From Adenophora triphylla var. japonica (taxonomy: Eukaryota; Streptophyta; Magnoliopsida; Asterales; Campanulaceae), in assembly GCA_022495995.1 (NCBI GenBank), contig JAFEMH010002460.1, forward strand, positions 62,001-126,000: DNA of 64,000 nucleotides, written 5' to 3'. A program made the position numbers and the translations under genes. The notes under the pieces were generated by a model. The model was not told the DNA's origin. It saw nothing but the letters and a program-made list of their open reading frames with translations, and did not search any database. Shown piece by piece: positions 20,365 through 32,690 of this stretch. The number at the start of each line of letters is the position of its first letter. The stretch's first letter is position 1.

Positions 20365-22345
20365 TGTGAGCACCCCAACCCGGGACCTATCTCGTATCCC
20401 GAGCTTGAGAAGCCCAATCTAAGAAGTCTCATTTTTCATTTTCAAAAATCTTTTAATTTGCCTTTACAAGGAAATCAATTCTAAATTTTCCCAAAAACAA
20501 AATTTATATAATATCTCCACTTGGAGGGATTTAAACAAATACCTTAAGAACCATACTTCATTAATTACATTGAAAACCCTAAATAAACATTGTTTAACAA
20601 AAGAGTTTTCATTACAACTTGTAAAAGAGTAAAACTTAAATGTGACTCCCGACAACCCACTCATATACCTATCCTGATAAGTCCCAAAAGCGAGAGTTCA
20701 AATTCTTTCCCCGGCCTTACTGGTTTAGGTCACCTGTCTCAGCACAATCTAAAGCAGTAAAAGGGAAGGGGTGAGAATAAATCTCAATAAGCTATTATGA
20801 ATGCAGCAATATGCCAAACAAGATGCAACACATAGCATGGTAGCACATAACACATTATGAAAGCAGTAAACACCTTACGTTACCTCATTTTACCTATCTC
20901 GTCTGAACAATAAGTCGTACAACGTGGGAGTAAAACTCCACTCTTTGGTGAATTGCCTCCAGCACATTCACCTCTTATAGGACTCATACTCCAGAGATCC
21001 ATATAAGAAAAGATACCTATAATAGAGTATCCAAAAATAATATCGCTAATCGTAAAGCTTTAGGCTTAATACGTAAGCATTCCCCTAAACACCAATCGCA
21101 ACAGTCCGTAAAGCCTTTTGGGTCAATACAGTTAGCACACCCACTCTGGCCACAGAGGGGACGGTCCTGTATGATGAACCTTCAATCATTTTATAGAACA
21201 AATCCATAATTGATTGAATTCCATTATACCCCCGAATATCAACATGTTCAAGCACAATATAGATACTTGATACATAATCCACAGAAAGGGATAATCATAT
21301 AACAACATGGTAATGTATACTCATGAAATCAATACCATAGTGCAACAACCATTTAGTACACTATGCATCATAATATAACAACATGGTAATGTATACTCAT
21401 GCTAATCAATACCATCAATGAATATAAATTCAAGTAAGGTAACCATATAACCAAATAATCCACACTTGGGATGCAACACAACCATATACCAAATAATCCA
21501 CAATTGGAATACAATACCATCATATACCAAATAATCCACAATCGGGATACAATATATTGATGTAACACATATACATTCCTAACCAACACACTAGTGTGAT
21601 TTTAATCTCTACACTGTTCAACTAATCACCAAGGTATGGGAGCAAGTAAGGCCAACCTAAACCGTAAACCATCCTTACAAAGTTACTACTCGACCTTGAA
21701 TAATATTCATAAAAGTGAAAGACCTACTACCAACCATTCCATGTTGATCAAATAAGACATCATGGCCTAGCCAAGGTATTCTACTTTAACTTAGGTTAAA
21801 AAGGATTAATTCATATCCGGATTGGGTTAAGTTCTATTAATTTATAATGGTTATTACTCATGCCACGAGGTTGTCGGTAAAAATCAGCAAGAGCAGAAAC
21901 GGGGAAAGGTCTGGTGACATGGGCGACCGTCCATGTCACTTGGGCGACCGCCCAAGAGAGTCTCAAATGTATCTAATGTTCTGCCCACTTGGGCGGCCGC
22001 TCAAGCCCCCATGGGCGACCGCCCAAGCTTCTTTCCCAGCCAGCTTAGGTTTCAACCCCTTTTTACTTATTTTCTTTTCCTTCTTACAACCTTTATTTCC
22101 ATGAGACCCCAAAAGGATTTCTAACTTTACAATCCTCAACCTAAGTCAATTAAACCCCAAAATAATATAAACATAAATTATTCACCACAAGGTTTTCAAC
22201 CCATTTCACTAACACAATTCAAGTTCAATCTTCTAAAACTAACTCTACCAATTTCTTACACTCTTGGTAAAATTCTTTAACCCACATCATTCTTTATCAT
22301 TACCCAATTTATCAACTCCAAGAAGGTTTCCTAAGCATCACATTG
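20365..22345 (-). mobile_element. Tekay-type LTR (LTR-b), second subfamily, truncated
   Basis: Begins TGTGAGCACCCCAACCCGGG, as does LTR-d at 59249, and follows it closely (for example CATAGCATGGTAGCACATAACA in both). The alignment ends near the segment CCAAGAAGGTTTCCTAAGCATCA (about 22317-22340), before the U3 end. It then meets plus-strand pol, so it is in the opposite orientation to the pol and LTR that follow. Confidence 0.85.
21918..22035. repeat. Cluster of TGGGCGACCGCCCA palindromes in LTR-b
   Basis: Four copies or variants: GGGCGACCGTCC (about 21924), TTGGGCGACCGCCCAAG (about 21939), TTGGGCGGCCGCTCAAG (about 21989) and TGGGCGACCGCCCAAGC (about 22011). Arms of up to eight bases flank a two-base centre. 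Non-repeated spacers separate them. Confidence 0.92.
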
Positions 22346-25300
22346 CATAAAATGCCCAAGATGTTGCCTTATCTGTTAGAGGTGTCTACTCCCATTGGAG
22401 AGTGCCTCGAGTCTTCTTTGATCTATCATGATTGTGAGGTGCTTATATGTGGTCATGTGTTGCCCGTGGATTTGGTAGAGTTACCAATCCGGGACTTTGA
22501 TGTTATCTTAGGCATGGATTGGTTAAGCAATTGTCATGCCTTGGTGGATTGTCGCAAGAAGCGCGTCACCTTTTCTATGCCTAATGTGCCTGTATTTGTC
22601 TTTGACGCTGATAAATCATTGTTTGGCATAAATGTGATATCTGCATTGAAAGCTAGGAAGTTGTTGTCAAAGGGGTGTGAGGGTTATTTGGCTTATGCGG
22701 TCGATGTTCGTAAGAAATCCCCCGAGCTGTCCCAAGTACCTATTGTGAATGAATTCAGTGACGTGTTTTCAACTGAATATGCTATGCCTCCTGATAGAGA
22801 AATAGAATTTTGTATTGATCTTGTACCTGGTACCTCACCCATTTCTAAGGCTCCGTATAGAATGGGTCCAGCGGAACTTAAAGAATTGAAAGTACAGTTG
22901 CAAGAACTTCTTGATCGGGGTTTCATTCGTCCTAGTGTATCACCTTGGGGAGCGCCGCATTATTTGTTAGAAAGAAGGATGGTACGCTACGATTGTGTAT
23001 TGATTACAGGTTGTTGAACCAAGCCACTGTTAAGAACAAATATCCGTTGCCTCACATTGATGACCTTTTCGATCAACTACAAGGTTCGGTTATCTACTCC
23101 AAGTTGGATTTGCGTAGTGGTTATCACCAGTTGAAGATTAGAGCGGAGGATATCCCTAAAACTGCATTCAGAACGAGGTATGGACACTATGAATTTCTTG
23201 TGATGCCTTTTGGATTGACAAACGCCCACCGTGTTTATGGACTTGATGAATCGAATCTTCAAACCTTATCTTGATAATTTTGTGGTGGTTTTCATCGATG
23301 ACATTTTGGTATACTCTAAATCACGGGAGGAGCATGAGGAACATTTGAGAATCGTCTTGTCCTTGCTTCGGGAGAAACAATTGTTTGCTAAATTCAACAA
23401 ATGTGAGTTTTGGCTTGAGAGGATTTCTTTTCTTTGCCATGTGGTATCACGTGATGGAATTACCGTAGATCCTGCGAAGATTGAGGCAATAGTCAACTGG
23501 AAGCCACCGTCTTCAGTGACAGAGGTTCGCAGTTTCCTTGGCCTAGCGGGATATTATCGGAGGTTTATTGAGGGCTTTTCACGGATTGCAACGCCATTGA
23601 CTCATTTGACTAGGAAGAAGGTTCCTTTTGTGTGGGATGAGAAGTGTGAGGCTAGTTTTAATGAATTAAAGAGGAGTTTGACTTCGGCTCCGATCCTTAC
23701 CTTGCCAGATGGATGCGAGGATTTTGTCATTTATAGTGATGCTTCTAAAGAGGGATTGGGGTGTGTTTTGATGCAAAGGGGAAAGGTCATTGCGTATGCT
23801 TCACGGAAACTATCACCAGCAGAGCAAAATTATCCCACTCACGACATGGAGTTAGCAGCTATTGTATTTGCCTTACACAAGTGGAAACATTATTTATATG
23901 GAGCTAAATTTGAGATATTCACGGATCATAAAAGTTTGAAGTACTTATTCACCCAAAAGGAGCTCAATAACAGACAGAGGCGATGGTTGGAGCTCCTGAA
24001 GGATTATGATTGTACCATCTCGTATCACCCGGGGAAAGCGAATGTAGTAGCAGACGCTATTAGCCGTAAGGCCCATCTCTCATCTTTGAGATCGCGAGAA
24101 GTGAAGAGTCATATGTTGTTTGCGAATGTGAGAGCCGTTCCAACTCTTTACGGGGATCTTTTGGAAGCTCAACAGAAGGATGAGGAATTGAAGAAAATCC
24201 GAGAAAAGTTGCAAGATGGAAAAGCAAGTGAATTTTCAGTGAATAAAGAGGGGATTTTAACTTTCAGGGGTCGAATTTGTGTTCCTTCGTCTCCGGAGAT
24301 TAAAAGACAAGTGTTAGAAGAGGGTCACAAATCCAAGTTTGTCGTTCACCCCGGGAGCACAAAAATGTATCAAGATCTAAAGAGAGGATATTGGTGGAAT
24401 GGAATGAAAAAGGAAATTGCCGAGTTTGTATCCAAGTGTTTAACATGTCAACAAATTAAAGCGGAGCATCAACGACCGGCAGGATTGCTACAACCATTGG
24501 AAATTCCAGAGTGGAAATGGGAAGGCATTTCGATGGATTTTGTTACGGGATTGCCTCCTACACCTAAGAAGATGGACGCGATATGGGTGATCGTAGATCG
24601 GTTAACTAAGTCTGCACATTTCCTACCTGTGTCAATCAAGTATTCCTTAGAGAAGTTGGCTCAGTTGTACATCCGAGAGATAGTGAGATTACACGGAGTA
24701 CCGGTTACCATTGTGTCGGATAGAGATCCACGATTTACCTCCCAGTTTTGGAGAGCATTGCATGAAGCATTGGGGTCAAAGTTGAGTTTCAGTACCGCTT
24801 TTCACCCTCAGACCGATGGACAAACGTAGAGAACGATTCAGATCCTCGAGGATATGCTTAGAGCATGTGTTATGGATTTTCAAGCATCTTGGGAAGATCA
24901 TCTACCTCTTGTAGAGTTCGCCTACAATAACAGTTACCAGTCCAGTATAGAGATGGCACCTTATGAGGCTTTGTACGGAAGGAAATGTCGGTCTCCAATC
25001 TGTTGGGATGAAGTTGGCGAGGCAAGACTTTGGGGTCCGGACTTGGTGAGAGATTCGACCGAGAAGATAAAGGTGATTCGAGATAGGCTAAAGACAGCTC
25101 AAAGTCGACAGAAGAGTTATGCGGATACGAGAAGAAGGGAACTATCATTTCAAGTGGGGGACTCAGTTTTCTTGAAGATTTCGCCAAGAGCAGGTATAAA
25201 GAGGTTTGGTAATAAAGGAAAACTAGCACCGAGATTCATTGGGCCGTTTGAGATTCTAGAGAGGGTGGGCGAGTTAGCATACCGTTTGGCTCTCCCTCCA

Positions 25301-25625
25301 TCTTTATCTTCACTTCATGACGTATTTCATGTGTCCATGCTACGGAAGTATTGTTATGACCCTTCGCACATATTGAGTTCACCTCCCGAGGATGTTAGAG
25401 CGGATATGACCTATGTTGAAGTTCCATTGAGAATTTTGGAGCAACAAGTTAAGGAGTTGCGTACCAAGAGCATTCCCGTGGTTAAGGTTTTATGGAAGAA
25501 TCACACGATAGAGGAAGCTACGTGGGAATTGGAATCAGAAATGAGAGAGAGGTACCCTAGCTTGTTCGATCATTCCGGTAAGTGAAAGTCAAATTCGGGA
25601 CGAATTTGGTTTAAGGGGGAGTGAG
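22346..25625 (+). pseudogene. Tekay-type chromovirus pol, 5'-truncated
   Basis: Starts inside the protease (after its DSG active site, which is absent) with LEVSTPIGECLESS. RT runs from about 22800 with [13 protein letters not shown] and catalytic FIDDILVYS (about 23292). RNase H has [13 protein letters not shown] (about 23732) and [10 protein letters not shown]. The integrase HHCC zinc region spans about 24320-24465, the core has MDFVTGLPP and [11 protein letters not shown], and FAYNNSYQSSIEMAPYEALY follows. A C-terminal chromodomain reads VLWKNHTIEEATWELESEM. Frameshifts near 22965 and 23225 and a TAG at 24827-24829 disable it. Gag is missing. The chromodomain and >2-kb LTR indicate a Tekay/Del-like chromovirus. 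Confidence 0.93.
25613..25625 (+). promoter_or_regulatory. Polypurine tract of the Tekay element
   Basis: AAGGGGGAGTGAG lies immediately before the LTR start TGTCACGACCCC. The inverse copy beside LTR-d (61871-61885) is nearly identical. Confidence 0.9.
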
Positions 25626-27941
25626 TGTCACGACCCCAACTCTAGGCACTGTTTAGGACACGTGGAACACGTGGGAATTGGGGTTGCACTTCATTTTCTT
25701 CTACTCATTGCATGATCTTTAAATTAGTATATGATTATTTTATTTATTTATTCCATGACTTATGTGTTTTGAAGGTTATAATTCCTTTGATAATATCATG
25801 TTTAATTGATCCATGTGAGATTTAAGGTGGGAAGGATGTTTTAATTAGATTTTTAAATGGAAATGAAGTATAAAGTAGAGAAGGGCTTAAGAGTAATTAA
25901 AGTTTAGGGATTTAGTTGTAGAAGTTGAATCTTGGAGGACCTTTGAGGAAAATGTTGATATTTATCCTTTTATAAATAAAAACCCTCATCCTAATCTCTT
26001 CTTCCATCACCTTCTTCCTTCTTCATCTTCTTCCTCCAGCCAAGACTCTTTCCAAACCCTAAACCCTTCTCAAAATTCTAGTAAATTCATCCTTGCTCCG
26101 TTTCCAAGTTTGATTGCGGATTATTGATCACGGCGGCGAGGAGTATTCATCTATCCGAAGAAAACTTCTTTTTCTTTTCATATATTTCCAAGTAAGTTAT
26201 TATGGCCTTCCTTTCTATGTTGAGTATATGAATTTAATTCAAGTGAAATTGTGTTATAAACTATCTTTGGAACTGATTTTTCTAAATTTCTTGGCTTGGA
26301 AGTGGTTAGAGAAGGTTTGGGAGAAGAACTTGAAAAAGGGTAATGGAATAGTGCATTAGTGGTATGTTAGAGGGTGTATAGATGTTCTATGGCATGATTT
26401 GATTGTGTCTGATTTTGGTCTTGGCACGAGTCATGCCAAGGAGCACGAGTCGTGCCCTTGTGCCACTCGTGAACACGAGTCGTGAAGAATAGCCCAAGTC
26501 ATTCTGAGTAGCTTGTGGGAAAAAGGCACGAGTCGTGCCATATGGCACGAGTCGTGCCCTGCACCAGAAAATATGAATTAACTTGTAAAGCTTAGAATTA
26601 TATGCAACTCAGAAAATGATTGAACCTTTGCAGCGTAGGATGAATTAGAATACTTTAGCTATATATTGAGGTCTCATGTAGTAAAGATGAAATTTGGGAA
26701 GTAGTCTAAATACCGCGTGGAACCGGGTTGAAAGTCATTATTGTTTAAGAGCCAAAGTTTATAGAAACTTGGTATTTGATTATGGAAATTAAAAAGGAAG
26801 TCATGAAATGGGATATGGTGAACGCGTAGAGTTAGTTGTATATTGTTATACTCCTACGTGATTACTTTGGAATGATTATATGTTAAAATGGTGCGTGAAA
26901 TAATTGTTGCACGACATCATTTGTTTGATCATGAGCATACGTGTTATTATTTGATTATGGTAACTCAATAGTGTATATAGATATGTGACACTATTTGGAG
27001 ATTGAACATGAGTAATCATACCATGTTATATGTTGTTATCCCTATGTGTGGATTTAATTTCAAGTAACTGTTACGTGCTTGAATGTGAATGTGAATGTGT
27101 TCAATATCAGCTGATATTTCGGGGGTATAATGGAACACGACCACTTATGAGAAGTTGTAACATAAGGTGCTCGGATTTCATTATACCTGTGTCCGTTTCC
27201 ACCCCACTGCGGCCACAGTTTGGGGCTCAGTTACTATGAATATGCCTAAGCAGTTCATAGGATACTGATACCTTACATGGTTCCCTGGAAAATGGGTCTT
27301 GTAAGGCGTGAATAGGCTTAAGCCGTTCACAAGAAAATGGATTTCATTCCGAGAAAGTACGACTGCTTATTCAGACGGGAAAAAGGTAAGATCAGGTAAC
27401 GTAATGTGTTAATCTGTGCTAAATATGATGTTGAACAACTTGTTTACGTGTTGCATCTATTTGGCATCTTGCTGCATACATAATAGCTTACTGAGATTCT
27501 TTCTCACCCCGTCTCCCTTTAATTTTTTTAGATCCCGCTGAGACAGGAGGTCAGGACCGGTGAGGCCGGGGCACAGTTGGCTCGTCTTTTGGTTGTCAGG
27601 GTACGTTTTGCTAGGAGGGTTAGGTTGGTTGATATATTCTTTTGGGGAAAGTTGTAAATAACTTTTATAAATGTTTTCAAGTTATGGTTTGTAAATTAAT
27701 GTGGTATGGTTGTAAATGTGATAGTAAAGCCTTTCTTTTGTTGTGAAATGAATGAAGGCAAGTTAATATCTTGAATCGGTTTCTTAAACATTTTATTTAG
27801 AGCATGCATGTCAAAATTTTATTAAAACATCATTTGGTTTGAAATGATACTTGAAAAAGGGTTTCTTCTAAGTCGGGTCGGGTTGGGGACCCTACCATCG
27901 GGGCACGAGTTTATAGGTCCCGAGGTTGGGGAGGCCCCACA
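25626..27941 (+). mobile_element. Tekay-type 3' LTR (LTR-c)
   Basis: Starts TGTCACGACCCCAACTCTAG and ends GAGGCCCCACA or two bases later. A TATA box (TATAAATA) is at 25971-25978, placing transcription start near 26000; that position is inference. It shares the GGCACGAGTCGTGCC motif with LTR-a but is inverted relative to LTR-b upstream. After 27943 the sequence is Tat gag. Confidence 0.88.
26420..26565. repeat. Cluster of GGCACGAGTCGTGCC palindromes in LTR-c
   Basis: Perfect copies lie at about 26525-26539 and 26544-26558. Decayed copies lie at about 26423-26437 (GGCACGAGTCATGCC), 26442-26456 (AGCACGAGTCGTGCC) and 26475-26485. The cluster lies about 800-935 bp into the LTR and about 450-590 bp past the TATA box. 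Confidence 0.93.
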
Positions 27942-27943
27942 CA

Positions 27944-30887
27944 ACAGCAGACAGGGATTATGTGCCTAGCCATTCGAGGTATTCAGATGATGGGACTTAT
28001 AGAGAAGAAAGATCACAAAGGTCAAGGCAGTCTGATAGAGTCCGCCAAGAAGAGGAGTCTCCCCGCGATCGAGATCGCCGGCGCCGTGAAAGGAGGGATC
28101 GGGAAAAAGAAAGAGAAAAGGCAAAGAAAGCCGTTGAAGCAAAAAAGGTTGCAGAGGCGCTTAAGATAGCCGAGGCCTTGAAGGCCGCCGAAGTAGCTAA
28201 AGCCGCGGAATTGGAGAAAGCTAAGAAAGAGGAGGAAGATAAATGGAAATCTGAAATGGCGGAGATGGCTAGGACGATCAAAGAGTTACAGGCGGGAACC
28301 AAGACTGCGGTGATAAAAGGTTCTTATTTGGCCCCATTTGTGAAAAATATTCAAGTTGCCGCTCCTGACCCATTATTTCGCATGCCGAACCTACCAAGCT
28401 ATTCGGGGAGCACAAGGGCGAATACCCACATTGGCGGGTTTGAGGTTACTTTGTCGCTGCTGACCGAGAATGAAGCTGTGATTTGTAAGGCATTTGCGAG
28501 CACCCTTGCCGACCATGCCCTGGAATGGTTTTTGGCCCAGCCAGCAGAATCCGTTCTCAGTTATCAGGATCTCAAGACTAAGTTCTTGGCGAGGTTCAGT
28601 GGTTCGGGAGCACAGCCTGTGCAAAAGGCCGAGTTGTTTGGTTTCAGGCAGCGAGAAGGAGAAGAGATAGCTACCTATATGGACAGGTTTATGGATGTTG
28701 CAAATCGCATTGCTGATGTCACCCAGGGAGAGGTTATCATGTTGTTTAATGCGAGTTTGCTGCCTGGGCATTTTAAGCAAGAATTTTGTATGAGATTACC
28801 CAAGACAACGGGCGAATTGTATGAAAGAGTAAGAGCATATTGCAGTGGCGGAAAGGAAACAGTGGTGGAGGCCGCCCCGGCGGTAGTAGGTGCGGGAAAG
28901 AAAAGGGTGGCCAAAGAGAGAATTGAAGTGGTGAAGGACGAGAGCAGGGGTGGCCAGGGAGGCCGCAGCGGGAATAGAGCTGGAAATAGTGGAACCGGTC
29001 GAGGTGGCGGTCGGAGTCAGGGAAAAGTTTTCAAGTATGACAGATTGAATACCACCATAACCGAGATTTTGAGAAAAGAAGAATTGCCCGTACCATATGC
29101 CATTGAAGAAGGATCTTATATGGCCAGGGATCCGAGCAGTTATTGTGAGTATCACAAGGACAAGGGTCATGTGACAGAGGAGTGTTTCAACTTGAGAAGG
29201 GTAGTTCAAGCAGAGATTAATAAAGGCAGGTTCAAGCAATATCTGGAGCGAGATGTTAAGCGAGATGAAGGGGTCGGGCAAAAAAGAGCCCGTGAGCAAA
29301 ATGTAGTTGATGTTATTCAAGACCCATTACCCAGCGTGGCTCAGTTGGATAACCAAATTATGATGTTTTCGCATACTTTTGACATACCGAAGTTTGTCGC
29401 TAGCGAGGACAGAGTAATCAGCTTTTCCAGGAATGAGTTGGCTGCGACAAAGAATCATGGGAGCCAACCAGTGATCATAACTATTTGTTCGGGAAGCAGC
29501 GTAGTTCAGAGAGTGATGGTGGATTCAGGAGCCAGTCGGAATGTCTTGTCTTATGATTCTTTCAAGAGAATGAACTATACGGATGCGAATTTGGTGCCTT
29601 ATAAGGGATTTTTGGAGGGATTCACGAATCATTCAGTTAAAGTGAAAGGGACAATCATGTTGGAGGTAGAGATAGGCGAGGGCAAAATGACAAGAAGCGA
29701 GAATATTGAATTCATGGTGATTGACTTGGTTTCCGCATATAATGCAATTGTAAGGATTCCGTTCATGCAGAGTTTCGAGATGGTGATATCCATTCCGCAT
29801 CAGAGGGTGAAGTTTCCAACTTCCAGAGGTGTAGGTTGTTTGAAGAGTGAAGCAATAACTGTGGCGAGAAAGAAAAAGGAGATGATGAAGGCCAAGGGGG
29901 CATCTACCAGCTAGTTAACGACAAAGTATGATTCTCGCCAATTAAAGATAAATGTGATAGAGGAGGTTGATTCTGAGAATGAGCTGGTGATTACTGAGAG
30001 TATGAAAGAGGGCACAGCAATGATTGTCGCGGCGGCAAGTCGGGCCCGGGATACCGCAGAAATTGGAATTATTGAGATGGTTGGTGAAACGTCTGAATCT
30101 GCATTGAATGGATCAGGGAGTGAGCGAGAAAGAGAGGTGGTAGATAAGCAGAAGCTGGGGCTCGAGAGCATTGAGCGGGATGTCTTGGGCGAGATTAATT
30201 TGAGTATGGAAGTTGTAAAGATGACGCCAAGCTGGAGCTATGCAAGGGTGGTTCAATTTGTTCATATGGGAGAACCGAGAATAGAGGATATTGTGTTTGA
30301 AGAGATTATGGACAGTGGATCTGAAGAAGATTGCGAAATGATTGAAGTGGAGTATCCCGATGGACAGCCTACGGGAAGCGAGTTTACTGATCCTCGAAAG
30401 GTGGTTCCCGCCAAAAACCCCTTGAGTAAGAAGCGAAAAAGGATAGAGGTTGAAACATTGCAGACGCGGGATGAGCCCGATATTCAAGCAGATGAAGAAT
30501 TAGAAGAAATAGAAATCAACTGTTATTTTCCAGAGCAAAAAGTAAAGATCGGAAAGCAGTTATTCCGAGATGAGCGGGAACGTTTAGTGGAGTTTTTGAA
30601 GGAGAACTTGGATGTTTTTGCGTGGCAGCCAGAAGATATGAGGGGCATTGACGAGAATGTTGCCATGCATTGCTTAAATGCTGACCCAAACATTGAGCCA
30701 TTCAAGCAGAAGGTCAGAAACTTATCGCCGGAGAAAGAAAAAGCCGTGTTGGAGGAAGTCGATAAACTTGTGAAAGCGGGAATCATCGAGAAAATTCAAT
30801 ATCCCGTATGGCTAGCATGCCCAGTCATGGTTTTGAAGTCAAACAAGAAATGGAGGATGTGTATCGACTTCACAGATCTTAACCAAA
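27944..30887 (+). pseudogene. Tat/Retand-type gag-protease-RT start (block 1)
   Basis: The frame 27926-29914 begins inside LTR-c sequence, so its first ATG is not native. It carries an Arg/Glu/Lys/Ala-rich coiled-coil-like region (about 28010-28290), a Tat-type gag domain with ALEWFLAQPAESVLSYQDLK, and a zinc-knuckle variant CEYHKDKGHVTEEC (from about 29143). The protease has DSGASRN with its Asp codon at 29522-29524. A single TAG (29912-29914) interrupts the same frame, which then runs to 30887 through an acidic linker into the RT N-terminus (LVKAGIIEKIQYPVWLACPV, CIDFTDLNQ). It breaks into block 2 before the RT catalytic motif. Confidence 0.9.
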
Positions 30888-32690
30888 GACGATGCACTGT
30901 TGTGTAAAACTTTTGCTAGCACTTTGGAGCAACAAGCGTTGGAGTGGTTCACGCAGCAGCCCGCCAACTCTATTGTGGGGTATCAAGATTTTAAGCGGAA
31001 GTTTTTGTCGAGATTTGGGGCAGTGGGAACTCAGCCTGTGGTATTGCAAGAGTTAATGGGAATTAAACAAAAAGGGGGAGAAGGTCTGATAACTTACACC
31101 AACAGGTTTTTGTTGATTGCCAACCTAATTTTTGCGATAGAGCTCAAGTACGCAATAATGATGTATATGTCGGGCCTAGTGTCAGAAGCTTTTAAAAGAG
31201 AGTTGAGGATGAGACTGCCCGCAACTTTAAGTGAGTTGCATGAGCGAGTTAAGGCATAATGCGGTGGGGAAGATATTGAAGAAGGAACATCTGACACAGC
31301 AAGGAAGAATGTTAAAGACAGAATTGAGTATGTCAAGGATGATAATGCAGCTCGCAGTGGAGGGCGAGGAAATCAGGTTGGAGGAAGAGGTGGAGGCCGC
31401 ACTGGTGGTCGCGGCAACGGAAGAATTATTAGATTCACAAGGTTAAACGCAAGGCCAAGCGAGATTTTGAGGGCGGTGGAGTTGCCAACGGCTTTCGAAA
31501 TGACAGACAGAGGAAGAAGAAACTTGAACCAGTATTGTAACTATCACAGAGACAGAGGGCATGAGACTGATGAGTGTTATAACTTGAAAAAGGTGATCCA
31601 AGGTAAAATTGACCGGGGGGAGTTGCAAGAATATGTATGGCAGGAACAGAATGTGGCGGCTCAAGGAGGAAATGGCGAGAGGAATGAAATACTGGTAATT
31701 CATGAGCCAGCTAGTATCACCTGTCTAAGTAATCAGATCATGTCACTATCGCATACCTGCCATATTCCCGCTTACCCTCCAAGTGAAGAGAGGATCATTA
31801 GCTTCTTAAGGCAAGAATTAGCTTTAACGCCCAGCCATGGATGTCAACCCGTAGTGATTACAATTTCTCCAGGAAACAATATACTACACAGAGTGTTAGT
31901 AGACTCAGGAGCAAGCCGCAACATCCTATACTATGAAGCTTTTAAGAAAATGAAATATACAGAAGCTAATCTGGTACCGTACAAAGGATTTTTGGAAGGG
32001 TTTACGAACCATACAGTGCGGGTCAAGGGAACGATTTCGCTGGCGGTAGAAATAGGAGAGGACGAAAAGGCGAGAACCCGTACGGTAGAGTTCATGGTGA
32101 TAGACCTAGTGTCGCCATATAACGCCATCGTAGGTATTCCCTTTATGCAGACTTTCGAGATGGTTGTGTCTATCCCGCATCAACGAGTCAAATTCCCCAC
32201 TTCGAAAGGAATAGCTTGTTTGAAAAGTGAAGTCAAAGAATTAATTCAGAAGAAGATCGAGATCCAAACGGCGGCAAGGGCAAGTTCTAGTTCGCTTTCA
32301 ACCGCTTTGGCAATCCGAGATGCGAAAGTCAATATGGTCACTGACTTGGAGGAGGAAGGGCTGCGAAAAATGAGTAATATGCGGAATATTGATGGAAAGA
32401 TGGTTGGGGAATCAAGGGGCAATTCATGCCAAAATGGAAGGATCAAGATTGGTTAAGTTTGTCAAAATGAAAGAGCCAATAATCGAGGAAATAGTTGAAT
32501 TTGAGGATGACAAATATGAAAAGATGGAGGTGGAAGAAATTGAAGTTCTACCACAAGATGGCGACAATTGGGGTGAAAGCGACATTGAGAAGGAGAAGGA
32601 ATATTATGGTGGAAAGAAAGAAAGTGGAATGGCGGTGAACACATGGAAGGCGCAAGACAACATATGGAGAATGCTTTAAGCGATATCATC
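30888..32690 (+). pseudogene. Second Tat gag-protease block, joined in tandem (block 2)
   Basis: Begins mid-gag at DDALLCKTFASTLEQQALEW, homologous to block 1 but clearly diverged. One in-frame TAA (31257-31259) lies where block 1 has a Tyr codon. A Gly/Arg-rich stretch and knuckle CNYHRDRGHETDEC follow, then protease DSGASRN (Asp 31902-31904) and IPFMQTFEMVVSIPHQR. The frame closes at 32456. A shifted frame (32389-32679) continues the acidic linker with RLVKFVKMKEPIIEEIVEF. RT, RNase H and integrase are missing. Both blocks are otherwise long and open, so decay is modest. Confidence 0.88.

Noticed and set aside
28391..29320. Minus-strand ORFs opposite Tat gag
   Set aside because: They overlap the well-supported plus-strand gag-protease and show no motif, unlike the spliced antisense gene at 33878-37048.
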